DNA of 64,000 bases. Source: Saccharopolyspora indica. GTDB taxonomy: Bacteria; Actinomycetota; Actinomycetes; Mycobacteriales; Pseudonocardiaceae. Position 1 is the stretch's first letter, and every line of letters starts with the position of its first letter. Shown one piece after another: positions 42,901 through 50,006 of this stretch. The stretch covers positions 186,001 through 250,000 of the forward strand of contig NZ_JAQGLB010000007.1 of assembly GCF_027853965.1 (NCBI RefSeq). The letters run 5' to 3'. The translations under genes and the position numbers were made by a program. The notes beneath the pieces were generated by a model. The model saw nothing but the letters and a program-made list of their open reading frames with translations. It was not told the origin of the DNA and did not search any database.

Positions 42901-43065
42901 GAAGTCGGTCACCAGAAAGAAGTACCGACCCGACTACTCGGCGTCGAGAAAACCCCGGAGTACTCCGAATGGGGCCACCTCATCGAGGTGGATTACCCGA
43001 TGCCGGGCAACGAATACGACGTGCAGCGCGTTCCTGTTCCACGGTGGGGTTGGCGAGGGGAGTGA
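39904..43065 (+). CDS. emb: Arabinosyltransferase, EmbA-like, copy 2, with repeat-derived insertion (GT53)
   Basis: This 1053-residue paralogue has the same plan: TM1 at about 25-45, extracytoplasmic domain, PDDSFAAMTVRN (Asp310, Asp311), GNYYRWENASEAPFTLVQHLLEP and a C-terminal carbohydrate-binding region. Between the second and third hydrophobic segments (residues about 231-278) it carries ~48 extra residues absent from copy 1, encoded by two family B palindromes read in frame (ISTEIGSPTSMEV, ISMEIRRPASIEI). GTG 39904 follows GGGGGGC. It is coupled to the downstream GT2 gene by a 2-bp gap. It may have diverged in acceptor specificity from copy 1. Confidence 0.92.
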   Translation: MADRAGAAELDRPLPAPAPRKSRLPGAVGLLVGVLGVLVALAVPLAPVITQQVTATWPKAGQLPESTLAFVVPYHPAEVHARVPCPVVRAGQQRGTPTTLVASRPPGQPTEGFAVTTANDHVIALVGGREALRAPITAACDVAIDADSAGSRARIGDQVVELPGVRIRDVVAFATDLEPERAAGLQVRVTTANWFENSPTTTKILLIATQAVLVLLAFAALLAHDRSRRRHAISTEIGSPTSMEVADHRRVAVGHSDGASDGDAISMEIRRPASIEIAARRRTPALGHLVDLGLFAVLAGWWVLGPTTPDDSFAAMTVRNGLLTGDIGNYYRWENASEAPFTLVQHLLEPVAAWSANPLALRIPSVVAAALTWLVLSRGILGAVLPEHSRRSPVRLLAAVSFLAWWLPFGLGVRPEPFEALGLAAVLACALQAVRRDRVAWLGLAALAAGLSVAVNPMGITALVPFAVLAPQLRRLLSAPVVALLGGIAAVGVVAMFADQSLFGVRKATELHAQYGPDVPWFQEVLRYQYLLGFDLQGDVARRAPVLLTALVAGCSGLLLLRGARRLPGMALAHVPPLCLLLSVVLMITTPSKWTHYFGALAGVGAATLTAGAVLITFAARHLARDRVVLVAGGLCTALAALAAALAFAGKNNWFLHSQFGVPWGEQPVRPLNNPAWWLIAVVVLLAVSVLRGRSGGVRRLLVRIPALVGVGAVGVTVAIVLGSFVLAPIRQADAYSIGGQGLAALSGGSCGIADHVVATPDVPGGALVSSGPAESYGFSAGTGHAQEFAPPGGVREFWGSLGGGQISTGELTTGWYALPALAPDQELAVAVAGRSGDGNRVALEFASPTGVLGERVLDDTWLDADERPAYPSDHVAPDLPQDHPAWRDLPVAAQDIPAGTTAVRIRAVDGTTDPAGWLAVAGPRVRDVVPLAEHLRGEAPVLVDWSMTWNAPCLQDMPRVAGGLVEPPTHLVVPPSGTGFGGSAAYVRGIGGVFAGVREVGHQKEVPTRLLGVEKTPEYSEWGHLIEVDYPMPGNEYDVQRVPVPRWGWRGE
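40596..40737. repeat. Two family B inverted repeats inside the emb coding sequence
   Basis: The first copy spans 40596-40641 and the second 40692-40737, each with arms of the type CGCGATTTCAAyGGAAAT and its mirror. Their 96-bp offset is a multiple of three, so both are read in the same frame. A nearly identical element lies between genes at 56616-56661. Confidence 0.9.
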
Positions 43066-43067
43066 CC

Positions 43068-44081
43068 ATGGCCGACACGATGCGCCAGCAGGTCCGGATT
43101 CCGGTGCCGCAGCAGCAACCGCGCAGCAGCGGCCCGGAAGGTCCCCCGCTGGTCTCCTACGTGCTCCCGGTCTTCAACGAGGTGGACGGCATCCGCCACT
43201 TCCACGAGGAGCTGGCCACCACCACCGCCACCCGGCCCGAGTTCGACTACGAGTTCGTCTACGTCAACGACGGCTCCGCGGACGGTTCGCTGGAAGTCCT
43301 GCGCGACATAGCGAAGAACGACCCGCGGGTGCGGGTGGTGGACTTCGCGCGCAACTACGGCCACCAGATCGCCATCACCGCCGGGCTGGACCACGCCCGC
43401 GGCGACGCGGTGATCGTGATGGACACCGACCTGCAGGACCCGCCGCAGGTCAGCCTGGAGCTGATCGACGCGTGGGTGGCGGGCGCGGAGATCGTGTCCG
43501 CGCGCCGCCGCACCCGCCAGGACACGCCGTTCAAGCGCGCCACCGCCGCCGGGTACTACCGGGTGCTGCGGCGCTGCGCCGAGGTCGACATCCCGGTGGA
43601 CACCGGCGACTTCCGGCTGCTCAACCGCCGCGCCGCCGAGGAGCTGCGCGGGTTCCGCGAGCGCAGCCGGTTCATCCGCGGCATGGTCGCCTCGATGGGC
43701 TTCGAGCAGCACGAGGTGCTGTTCGACCGCGACGAGCGGGTCGCGGGCGAGACCAAGTACCCGATGCGCAAGATGCTGCGGCTCGCCGCCGACGGCGTCA
43801 CCGGGTTCTCCACCGTTCCGCTCAAGATGATCACCCGGATGGGGTTCATCACCTTGGGGCTGGCGCTGCTCGGCATCATCTACGCGGTGACGCTACGGCT
43901 GTTCTTCCCCGCGGTGACGGTGTCCGGCTGGACCATGCTCATGGTCGCCATGCTGTTCCTCGGCGGGTTGCAGATGCTCTCGCTCGGGGTGATCGGCAGC
44001 TACGTCGGCCGCATCTACAGCGAGGTGCAGCAACGCCCGCTCTACATCGTGCGGGATGTGATCCGGCATGACGCGGACTGA
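43068..44081 (+). CDS. Polyprenyl-phosphate glycosyltransferase, GtrB/PpgS/DPM1-like (GT2)
   Basis: The 337-residue enzyme has a GT2 domain (about 30-260) with SYVLPVFNEVDGIRHFHEEL, VNDGSADGSLEVL, VVDFARNYGHQIAITAGLDHARG and the DTDLQDPP metal site, then DTGDFRLLNRRA, followed by two C-terminal transmembrane helices (about 262-285, 297-320). This is the GtrB/PpgS form that loads a sugar onto a polyprenyl phosphate. ATG 43068 is well spaced from AGGGGAG; GTG 43062 overlapping the emb stop is possible. It overlaps the following gtrA by 14 bp. In mycobacteria PpgS (Rv3631) makes the donor for galactosamine on arabinan, so a similar decorating role is plausible. Confidence 0.9.
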   Translation: MADTMRQQVRIPVPQQQPRSSGPEGPPLVSYVLPVFNEVDGIRHFHEELATTTATRPEFDYEFVYVNDGSADGSLEVLRDIAKNDPRVRVVDFARNYGHQIAITAGLDHARGDAVIVMDTDLQDPPQVSLELIDAWVAGAEIVSARRRTRQDTPFKRATAAGYYRVLRRCAEVDIPVDTGDFRLLNRRAAEELRGFRERSRFIRGMVASMGFEQHEVLFDRDERVAGETKYPMRKMLRLAADGVTGFSTVPLKMITRMGFITLGLALLGIIYAVTLRLFFPAVTVSGWTMLMVAMLFLGGLQMLSLGVIGSYVGRIYSEVQQRPLYIVRDVIRHDAD

Positions 44082-44469
44082 ACAGCGGGCACGGCCGCTG
44101 GTCAGCCCGGAGCTGCTGCGCTACGCGGCGATCGGCGCCAGCGGGGTGCTGCTGGACTACCTGCTGTTCCTGCTGCTGTACAACGCCTTCGGGCTGCACG
44201 AGCAGGTGGCCAACGTGATCAGCACGACCGCGGGCATCACCAACAACTTCGTGCTCAACGCGCTGTTCAACTTCCGCAAGCGGGACCGGATCCTGGTGCG
44301 CTTCCTGCGGTTCTACGCCGTCGGCGTGGCGGGCATCGGCCTGACGTTCGCGCTGCTGCAGGTCTTCTCCGGCTGGCTCGGCATCGACCCGAACCTGGTC
44401 AAAGCGGCGTCCCTGCCGATCGTCCTGATCGTCCAGTACACCATCAACAAGAAGTGGAGCTTCGGATGA
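44068..44469 (+). CDS. GtrA-family membrane protein
   Basis: The 133-residue protein has four transmembrane helices and the GtrA signatures LLRYAAIGASGVLLDYLLF, NNFVLNALFNFRKR and QYTINKKWSFG. GtrA proteins usually act with a GtrB-type transferase to flip or deliver the polyprenyl-phosphate sugar. It overlaps the GT2 gene by 14 bp and the FAD oxidoreductase gene by 4 bp (ATGA), so the three are translationally coupled. It is distinct from the GtrA next to dprE1. Confidence 0.9.
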   Translation: MTRTEQRARPLVSPELLRYAAIGASGVLLDYLLFLLLYNAFGLHEQVANVISTTAGITNNFVLNALFNFRKRDRILVRFLRFYAVGVAGIGLTFALLQVFSGWLGIDPNLVKAASLPIVLIVQYTINKKWSFG

Positions 44470-45740
44470 GAGTCGGCATCGTCGGTGCTGGTGCGACCGG
44501 GTTGACCGCGGCATACGACGCGGTCAAGGCCGGGCACGACGTGACGGTGCTGGAGGCCTCCGCCGAGCTGGGCGGGCTGGCCGCGTCGATCGAGGTCGGC
44601 GGCACGCCGCTGGAGCGCTTCTACCACCACAGCTTCCGCACCGACCGGGCCATGATCGGGCTCGTCGAGGAGCTCGGGCTCGGCCACCTGCTGTGGTTCC
44701 ACCGCCCCACCACCGGGGTCTACGTCGACGGGCGGCTGCACGACTTCGGCACCCCGCAGGAGATGCTGCGGTTCCCGGGCTTCTCGCTGCTGGACAAGTT
44801 CCGCTTCGGCGCGACGGCTGCGGCCTTGAAGGCGGTCCGCGGCGGGCAGCGGTTCAACTCGGTGCGGGCGCTGGAGTGGATGCGCCGCTGGGCCGGGCGG
44901 CGCGTCACCGAGAACATCTGGGAACCGCTGCTGGAGGGCAAGTTCGGCATCCACGCCGAGCAGATCTCGATGGCCTGGCTGTGGGCCAGGATCCACTACC
45001 GCACCTTCGAACTCGGTTACGTGCACGGCGGTTTCGAGCAGGTGTACCGCGCGCTGCTGGACGCGGTGACCGAGCGCGGCGGGAAGGTCGAGTTCGGCAA
45101 GCCGGTGGCCACCATCCGCCAGCCCGGCGCGACGGTCCTGGTCGGCGCCGGGGACGGCAGCAGCTACGAGTTCGACCGGGTGATCGTCACCGTCCCCCAG
45201 CCGGTGTTCGCCCAAGCGGCGGGCATCGAGAACGACGACGTGCTGTGGCGCAACCAGTACCTGGGAGCGACGTGCTTCATCCTGGAGTGCGACCGCAGCG
45301 TCATCCCGCACTACTGGCTGAACATCAACGACACGGCGTTCCCGTTCCTGGCGGTCGTGGAGCACACGAACATGGTCGATCCCGCCGAGTACGGCGGCAG
45401 GCACATCGTCTACGTCGGCAACTACGTGCCGCGCGACGACTGGCGCTTCAAGACCGACCCGGCCGAGCTGCTGGAGCGCTACGTGCCCTGGCTGCGCAAG
45501 CTGAACCCGGAGTTCGACCGCTCCTGGATCCGGAACTGGCACTTCTCCAAGGCGCCCTTCGCCCAGCCGATCGTGACGCCGGAGTACCGCTCGCTGATCC
45601 CCGGCCACCGCACGAAGATGCCCGGCGTGACCCTGGCGACGATGTCCCAGATCTACCCGCAGGACCGCGGCCAGTCCTACGCGATCGCCATGGCCCACGA
45701 GGTCACCGACCGCCTCGGCCTCAGCAACCGGCGCCCGTAG
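44466..45740 (+). CDS. FAD-dependent oxidoreductase, UGM/protoporphyrinogen-oxidase-like
   Basis: The 424-residue enzyme has the dinucleotide motif VGIVGAGATGLTAAYDAVKAG and VLEASAELGGLAAS, then GGTPLERFYHHSFRTD, the flavin-binding GYVHGGFEQVYRALLDAV and a C-terminal QIYPQDRGQSYAIAMAHEV that closes the FAD site. It belongs to the amine-oxidase-like flavoproteins that include UDP-galactopyranose mutase, protoporphyrinogen oxidase and desaturases. The true Glf of this organism is at 53825, so this one is not needed for that step. Coupling with a GT2 and GtrA suggests it acts on a polyprenyl-linked or nucleotide sugar. Exact reaction unknown. Confidence 0.85.
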   Translation: MRVGIVGAGATGLTAAYDAVKAGHDVTVLEASAELGGLAASIEVGGTPLERFYHHSFRTDRAMIGLVEELGLGHLLWFHRPTTGVYVDGRLHDFGTPQEMLRFPGFSLLDKFRFGATAAALKAVRGGQRFNSVRALEWMRRWAGRRVTENIWEPLLEGKFGIHAEQISMAWLWARIHYRTFELGYVHGGFEQVYRALLDAVTERGGKVEFGKPVATIRQPGATVLVGAGDGSSYEFDRVIVTVPQPVFAQAAGIENDDVLWRNQYLGATCFILECDRSVIPHYWLNINDTAFPFLAVVEHTNMVDPAEYGGRHIVYVGNYVPRDDWRFKTDPAELLERYVPWLRKLNPEFDRSWIRNWHFSKAPFAQPIVTPEYRSLIPGHRTKMPGVTLATMSQIYPQDRGQSYAIAMAHEVTDRLGLSNRRP

Positions 45741-45777
45741 CGGATGGGCTGGCCACCTCTCGTGACCAGCCCGTCGC
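45741..45777. terminator. Bidirectional terminator hairpin between convergent genes
   Basis: GCGGATGGGCTGG and CCAGCCCGTCGC form a stem with a small bulge in the 37 bp between the FAD oxidoreductase stop and the Uma2 stop. Confidence 0.5.
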
Positions 45778-46339
45778 TCATTTCGGAAGCAACGGCGCCG
45801 GATCGACGGTCAGCTCTGCAGGAGCGCTGAGCTGCAATGCCATCGCGCTTTCCTCGACCGCCAGGTAATGCCCGTCCTTCAACGCGAACACGGCGATGCT
45901 CACCGGTTTGCCCAGATCAACGATCCAGTAGTTCGGAATCCCGGCCTCGGCGTATTCCGCGAACTTGGTGACGCGGTCGGTGCCGACGGATCCGGGTGAG
46001 ACGACCTCAACAGCAAGCAGCACGTCCTGCGCGGGGTAGCGCGGTGGGCTTTCCCTGGCTCGCTCCACCGGGACGACGACAAGATCCGGGACCCGCACGA
46101 TCGCCGGCCATTCCTTCCGCAACACCACTTCCATCCTTGGAAGGACGACGAGGTGTTCGGGCAGCTGGGTGCGCAACTGGTAACCGAGTTCCATCAGCGC
46201 CCACTGGTGGTCGGACACCGGCCGAGAGCTCACGCGCAGGACCCCTTCGTCGAGTTCAACGTGATGGCTGTTGTCCTCGGGAAGGGCGGCCCAGTCCTCC
46301 AGGGGACAGCAAACGGTCCGGCCATGCCACAGCGCTCAT
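45778..46339 (-). pseudogene. Uma2-family (DUF820) restriction-endonuclease-fold gene with a frameshift
   Basis: The frame starting at 46233 encodes the main Uma2 core: SRPVSDHQWALMELGYQLRT, VRVPDLVVVPVERA, DVLLAVEVVSPGSVGTDRVTKFAEYAEAGI and NYWIVDLG, with the PD-(D/E)XK-like Asp and Glu. The natural N-terminus lies upstream in another frame: an ATG at 46339 with AAGGAGG encodes MSAVAWPDRLLS, after which the reading shifts to LEDWAALPEDNSHHVELDEG. The shift falls in the run of four G on the plus strand at 46302-46305; three would restore a 186-residue protein. So it is either a recent pseudogene or a sequencing error. Function of Uma2 proteins is unsettled. Confidence 0.85.
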
Positions 46340-46416
46340 CGCGCCCTCCTTCTCAGGCCCGGTACCGGTACTCGACCATTCTGCCCTCATCACCCAACAG
46401 TGTCCCTGGTCAACGC

Positions 46417-46484
46417 CCCCGGTAAACACGAAAGCGCCCCCGGTCGGGGTGACCGAGGGCGCTGTTCGGGTTGCTCAGAGGTAG
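46417..46484. repeat. Direct repeat 1, containing a terminator hairpin (46433-46463)
   Basis: These 68 bp match 49940-50006 at about 85 percent in the same orientation. The repeat includes the hairpin AGCGCCCCCGGTC/GACCGAGGGCGCT and, beyond it, bases that resemble the last codons and stop of ubiA. It lies 3' of the SDR gene and 5' of the Uma2 gene. Confidence 0.8.
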
Positions 46485-46518
46485 CAGACCCGGTGAGGTC
46501 CCATCGGGTTCTCCTCGT

Positions 46519-47271
46519 TCAGCGCTGGCGGGTCGGTCGGACGACGATCTCGTTCACGTCCACGTCATCGGGCTGGTCCAGGGCGTAGGACACCGCGCCG
46601 GCGATGGCGTCCGGTTCCATCGCGTGCTTCCGGTAGGTGCGCATCGCCGCCGCCGCTCCCGGATCTGTGATGGAGTCCGCGAGTTCGGAGGTGACCACGC
46701 CCGGCGAGATGGTCGTGACCCGGATCGCGGGGTCGGATTCCTGGCGCAGGCCCTCGGTGATCGCCCAGGCCGCGTACTTCGTGCCGGAGTACACGGCGCT
46801 CGTGGGCACCACCTGGTGCGCTCCGACGCTCGCGATCGTCACGAAGTGCCCGCTGCCCTGCGCGGTGAAGTGCGGCACCGCGGCGGCGATCCCGTGCAGC
46901 AGGCCGCGCACGTTGACGTCGATCATCCGGTCCCACTCGTCGACGAGCAGGCTGTCCAGGCGCGAGAGCGGCATGACGCCTGCGTTGTTGACCAGGACGT
47001 CGACGCGACCGAACCGCTCGCGGGCGAGCTCGACGAACGCGGCCACGTCCGCCCGGTCGGTGACGTCGAGCCGAACCGGGTGCAGGCTCCCGCCCGAGCG
47101 ATGCGCCCGCGGTGCGGTGCGCTCGGCCAGCTCCTGCAACCGGCCTTCCCGTCGCGCACCCGCGACGACGTGGTGCCCGCTGCCGAGCAGGCGGGTGGCG
47201 ATGGCCTCGCCGATCCCGCTGCTGGCCCCGGTGACGAGCACGATCTTCTGGTTGTGCGATTCGTCGGTCAT
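46519..47271 (-). CDS. Short-chain dehydrogenase/reductase (YdfG-like)
   Basis: The 250-residue SDR shows VLVTGASSGIGEAIATRLLGSGHHV (coenzyme loop), VLVNNAGVMPLSRL, the catalytic Ser in TIASVGAH and YSGTKYAAW (Tyr, Lys). The Arg residues in AGARREGRL suggest NADPH preference. Substrate unknown; close relatives reduce small aldehydes, ketones or 3-hydroxy acids. It is divergent from the XRE regulator at 47374 (102 bp). SDR/MmyB-regulator divergent pairs are common in actinobacteria, with the regulator controlling the reductase. Confidence 0.9.
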   Translation of the reverse strand: MTDESHNQKIVLVTGASSGIGEAIATRLLGSGHHVVAGARREGRLQELAERTAPRAHRSGGSLHPVRLDVTDRADVAAFVELARERFGRVDVLVNNAGVMPLSRLDSLLVDEWDRMIDVNVRGLLHGIAAAVPHFTAQGSGHFVTIASVGAHQVVPTSAVYSGTKYAAWAITEGLRQESDPAIRVTTISPGVVTSELADSITDPGAAAAMRTYRKHAMEPDAIAGAVSYALDQPDDVDVNEIVVRPTRQR

Positions 47272-47361
47272 GCTCACGACGATGTCCGGGCTCACCGGCT
47301 CGCGGGAGGCTGCGGCTCTCCTGGGAGCACTGCACCCACGACGGCCGCCGGTCGGCTCGCC

Positions 47362-47367
47362 TACGCT
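47362..47367 (+). promoter_or_regulatory. -10-like TACGCT of a leaderless transcript
   Basis: TACGCT is followed by 6 nt and GTG 47374. Confidence 0.5.
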
Positions 47368-47373
47368 GCCGAC

Positions 47374-48201
47374 GTGGGACCATCCGAACTCGGCGAGTAC
47401 CTCAGCGGGCGGCGGGCGCGGCTCGGCCCGGACCAGGTGAACCTGCCCAGCACCGGCCCCCGCCGCGTTCCCGGGCTGCGGCGCGAGGAAGTCGCCCTGC
47501 TGGCCGGGGTGAGCGTCGACTACTACATCCGGCTCGAGCAGGGCCGGGAGCGGACGCCGTCGGCCCAGGTGGTCGATGCCCTGGCCACCGCGCTCCGCCT
47601 CGGCGAGGACGGCCGCCAGCACTTGTTCCGCCTGGCCGGGCTGAGCCCGCGCGCCCGCGCCGCCGCGGTGCCCGACCGGGTCGACCCGAGCCTGCTGGAG
47701 CTGATGTCCGCGTGGCCGCACAACCCGGCGATCGTCCACAACCGGGCGTTCGACGTGCTGGCGTCCAACGCGATCGCGGACGCGCTCTTCCACGACTGGA
47801 CGCACTCGCGGAACCTGATGCACGTCGTGTTCACCGATCCGGCGGCGCGGACGTTCTACCGGGACTGGCGCGAGGTCGCCCGCAACTCCGTCGCGGGTTT
47901 CCGCCTCGGGCACGGCAAAGCTCCCGACGACCCGCGGATCCAGCAGGTGCTCGCGGAGCTGCTCGACGTCAGCTCCGCGTTCGCCGAGCTGTGGGGCAGC
48001 CACGACGCCCGCGGCAAAGCGCTGGAGCGCAAGGACTTCGAGCACCGCGACGTCGGACCGCTGACGCTGACCATGCAGACCTTCGACGTGCGATCCAGCC
48101 CAGGCCAGGAACTCGTCGTGTACCACGCCGAACCGGGCTCACCCAGCAGCGAAGCCCTGGCACTGCTCGGCACCCTCGCCGCGACGGGTCGGAGCACCTG
48201 A
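47374..48201 (+). CDS. XRE-family regulator with MmyB-like ligand-binding domain
   Basis: The 275-residue protein has a helix-turn-helix (about 5-70: LGEYLSGRRARLGPDQVNLP, RVPGLRREEVALLAGVSVDYYIRLEQGRER) and a PAS-like MmyB domain (about 95-265: LLELMSAWPHNPAIVHNRAFDVLASNAIADALF, DWREVARNSVAGFRL, FDVRSSPGQELVVYHAEPGSPS). MmyB-type regulators bind a fatty acid or other hydrophobic ligand in that domain and usually control an adjacent SDR. The divergent SDR fits. GTG 47374 is chosen by family alignment and the upstream TACGCT. Confidence 0.93.
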   Translation: MGPSELGEYLSGRRARLGPDQVNLPSTGPRRVPGLRREEVALLAGVSVDYYIRLEQGRERTPSAQVVDALATALRLGEDGRQHLFRLAGLSPRARAAAVPDRVDPSLLELMSAWPHNPAIVHNRAFDVLASNAIADALFHDWTHSRNLMHVVFTDPAARTFYRDWREVARNSVAGFRLGHGKAPDDPRIQQVLAELLDVSSAFAELWGSHDARGKALERKDFEHRDVGPLTLTMQTFDVRSSPGQELVVYHAEPGSPSSEALALLGTLAATGRST

Positions 48202-48210
48202 GCCGGGTAC

Positions 48211-48254
48211 CCGTGAGTGCTTTGGGGCGCTATAGCACCCCAAAGCACTCACGG
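48211..48254. repeat. Family C hairpin between convergent genes
   Basis: CCGTGAGTGCTTTGGGG pairs with CCCCAAAGCACTCACGG around a CTATAG centre. Placed between two stop codons, it would work as a bidirectional terminator. Confidence 0.85.
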
Positions 48255-48267
48255 CACCTGGCCGGCA

Positions 48268-49836
48268 TCAGGCCTCGTTGAGGCCTGGCCTGCCGTCCTC
48301 GATCACGAACGAGGCCAGGGTTTCCACCGGGGCTCCCGGCTTGGAGACGTACGGCAGGACCCGGTAGTCCGCGCGCAGCTCGTCCGGCGTGATCCTGGTG
48401 CTGATGTAGCCGCGCTGGTTGCTGTAGAGGCGGACGTGCGGGTTCTCCTTCAGGTAGGCCTTCTCCTTGTCCGTGAGCTTCGCCGAACCGTCGCCGCCGC
48501 TGGTGATCGACGTCGTGGTCAGCTCGGTGCCGACGATCTCGTCGCGGTGGTGGACGTCGTTGGCCCAGTGGGTGTGCACGTCGCCGGTCAGCACCACGGG
48601 GTTGCGCACCTTGGCCCGCTGCCAGCCCTGCACGACGCGCTCGCGGGAGCCGACGTAGCCGTCCCAGGCGTCCGGGTTGTAGCCCTTCTCCTCACCGCTG
48701 AGGTAGTCGATCTCGGCGAACATGACCTGCTGGCCGAGCACGTCCCAGCGGGCGTTGGACCGCTGCAGGCCCTTCAGCAACCAGCGCTCCTGCTCCGCGC
48801 CGGTGAGGCTGCGCTTCGGGTCGAGCCGCGCCGGGTCCTGGGTCGGGAACTTGTCGCCGCCCACCTGGTCGTCGCGGTACTGGCGGGTGTCGAGCATGTG
48901 GAAGTTGGCCAGCCGGCCCCACTGGACGCGGCGGTGCAGGCGCAGGTCGATGCCGCGCGGGATCTGCGCCCGGCGCAGCGGCATGTTCTCGTAGTACGCC
49001 TGGAAGGCGGCCTTGCGGCGCTCCAGGAAGTGCGGCTGCGGGATCTCCGGCTTCTCGTGGACCTCGTCGGCCCAGTTGTTGTCCACCTCGTGGTCGTCCC
49101 AGACCACGACCCACGGGGCCGCCGCGTGCGCGTGCTGGAGGTCCGGGTCGGCCTTGTACTGGGCGTGCCGCTGCCGGTAGTTCGCCAGCGTCTCGGTCTC
49201 CGGCCCGGCGTGGTCGCGCGGGTTGCCGCCGGGCGCCACGTAGACGCCCGCCTCGTACTCGTAGTTGTAGTCGCCCAGGTGCAGGACCAGGTCGGGGTGC
49301 TCGTCGGCGAGGTGGCGGTAGGCGGTGAAGTAGCCGTGCTCGTACTGCGCGCACGAGGCGAACGCCATGGACAGGCTGGTCAGCGCACCAGGCAGCGGCG
49401 CGGTGCGGGTGCGGCCGGTCGGCGACAGCGAACCCTCGGCGCGGAAGCGGTAGAAGTAGTCGCGGTCCGGGCGCAGGCCGGTCAGCTCGACGTGCACGCT
49501 GTGCCCCAGTTCCGGCGCGGCCTGCACCTCGCCGCGCTGCACGACGCGGGTGAACCGCTCGTCCTCGGCGACCTCCCACTGCACCGGGAGCGCCTTGCCC
49601 GGCATCCCGCCCATGCCGTCCTCGGCGAGCGGGTCGGCGGCCAGGCGGGTCCACAGCACCACGCCGTCGGGCGCGGGGTCACCGGAGGCGACGCCCAGGG
49701 TGAAGACCTCACCGCGGCGGGGCGAACCGGCTCCCGGCAGCGCGGCGACGGGCAGCGCGGCGGCAGTGGTCAGCGCTGCGGCGCCGGCGAGCGTTCCACC
49801 CAGCAGCACGCTGCGCCGCGAAAGGGAATCGGACAC
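48268..49836 (-). CDS. phoD: Tat-exported PhoD-type alkaline phosphatase/phosphodiesterase
   Basis: The 522-residue precursor has a twin-arginine signal (SRRSVLLGGTLAGAAAL). The N-terminal PhoD domain has FTLGVASGDPAPDGVVLWTRL; the metallophosphatase core shows FASCAQYEHGYFTAYRHLA, LVLHLGDYNYEYE, WVVVWDDHEVDNNWAD and VVLTGDVHTHWA, which supply the Ca/Fe ligands. PhoD enzymes free phosphate from phosphodiesters or teichoic acid outside the cell. GTG 49836 is preceded by GGAGGTCTTC, so the longer frame to 49932 is rejected. It lies in the block bounded by the direct repeats and is probably controlled by phosphate, though I see no clear PHO box. Confidence 0.93.
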   Translation of the reverse strand: MSDSLSRRSVLLGGTLAGAAALTTAAALPVAALPGAGSPRRGEVFTLGVASGDPAPDGVVLWTRLAADPLAEDGMGGMPGKALPVQWEVAEDERFTRVVQRGEVQAAPELGHSVHVELTGLRPDRDYFYRFRAEGSLSPTGRTRTAPLPGALTSLSMAFASCAQYEHGYFTAYRHLADEHPDLVLHLGDYNYEYEAGVYVAPGGNPRDHAGPETETLANYRQRHAQYKADPDLQHAHAAAPWVVVWDDHEVDNNWADEVHEKPEIPQPHFLERRKAAFQAYYENMPLRRAQIPRGIDLRLHRRVQWGRLANFHMLDTRQYRDDQVGGDKFPTQDPARLDPKRSLTGAEQERWLLKGLQRSNARWDVLGQQVMFAEIDYLSGEEKGYNPDAWDGYVGSRERVVQGWQRAKVRNPVVLTGDVHTHWANDVHHRDEIVGTELTTTSITSGGDGSAKLTDKEKAYLKENPHVRLYSNQRGYISTRITPDELRADYRVLPYVSKPGAPVETLASFVIEDGRPGLNEA

Positions 49837-49939
49837 GAAGACCTCCATCGTTCGGGAAACGGGCTCAACCCTCACCCCGAGCGGTGAAGACGCGCTGCCA
49901 TCCGGGTGATCGAGAAATGAACAAGCCGTCACCGCGCCG

Positions 49940-50006
49940 CCCCGGTGAACGCGAAAGCGCCCCCGGTCCGGGGACCGGGGGCGCTGTTCGGATCGATCAG
50001 AGGTAG
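49940..50006. repeat. Direct repeat 2, containing the ubiA terminator and last ubiA codons
   Basis: This 67-bp copy spans the 3' end of ubiA and its terminator and matches 46417-46484 at about 85 percent. Confidence 0.8.
49956..49985 (-). terminator. Intrinsic terminator of the glf-glfT2-PAP2-ubiA operon
   Basis: AGCGCCCCCGGTCC (49956-49969) pairs with GGACCGGGGGCGCT (49972-49985), a 14-bp perfect stem with a 2-nt gap, just past the ubiA stop. Confidence 0.8.
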
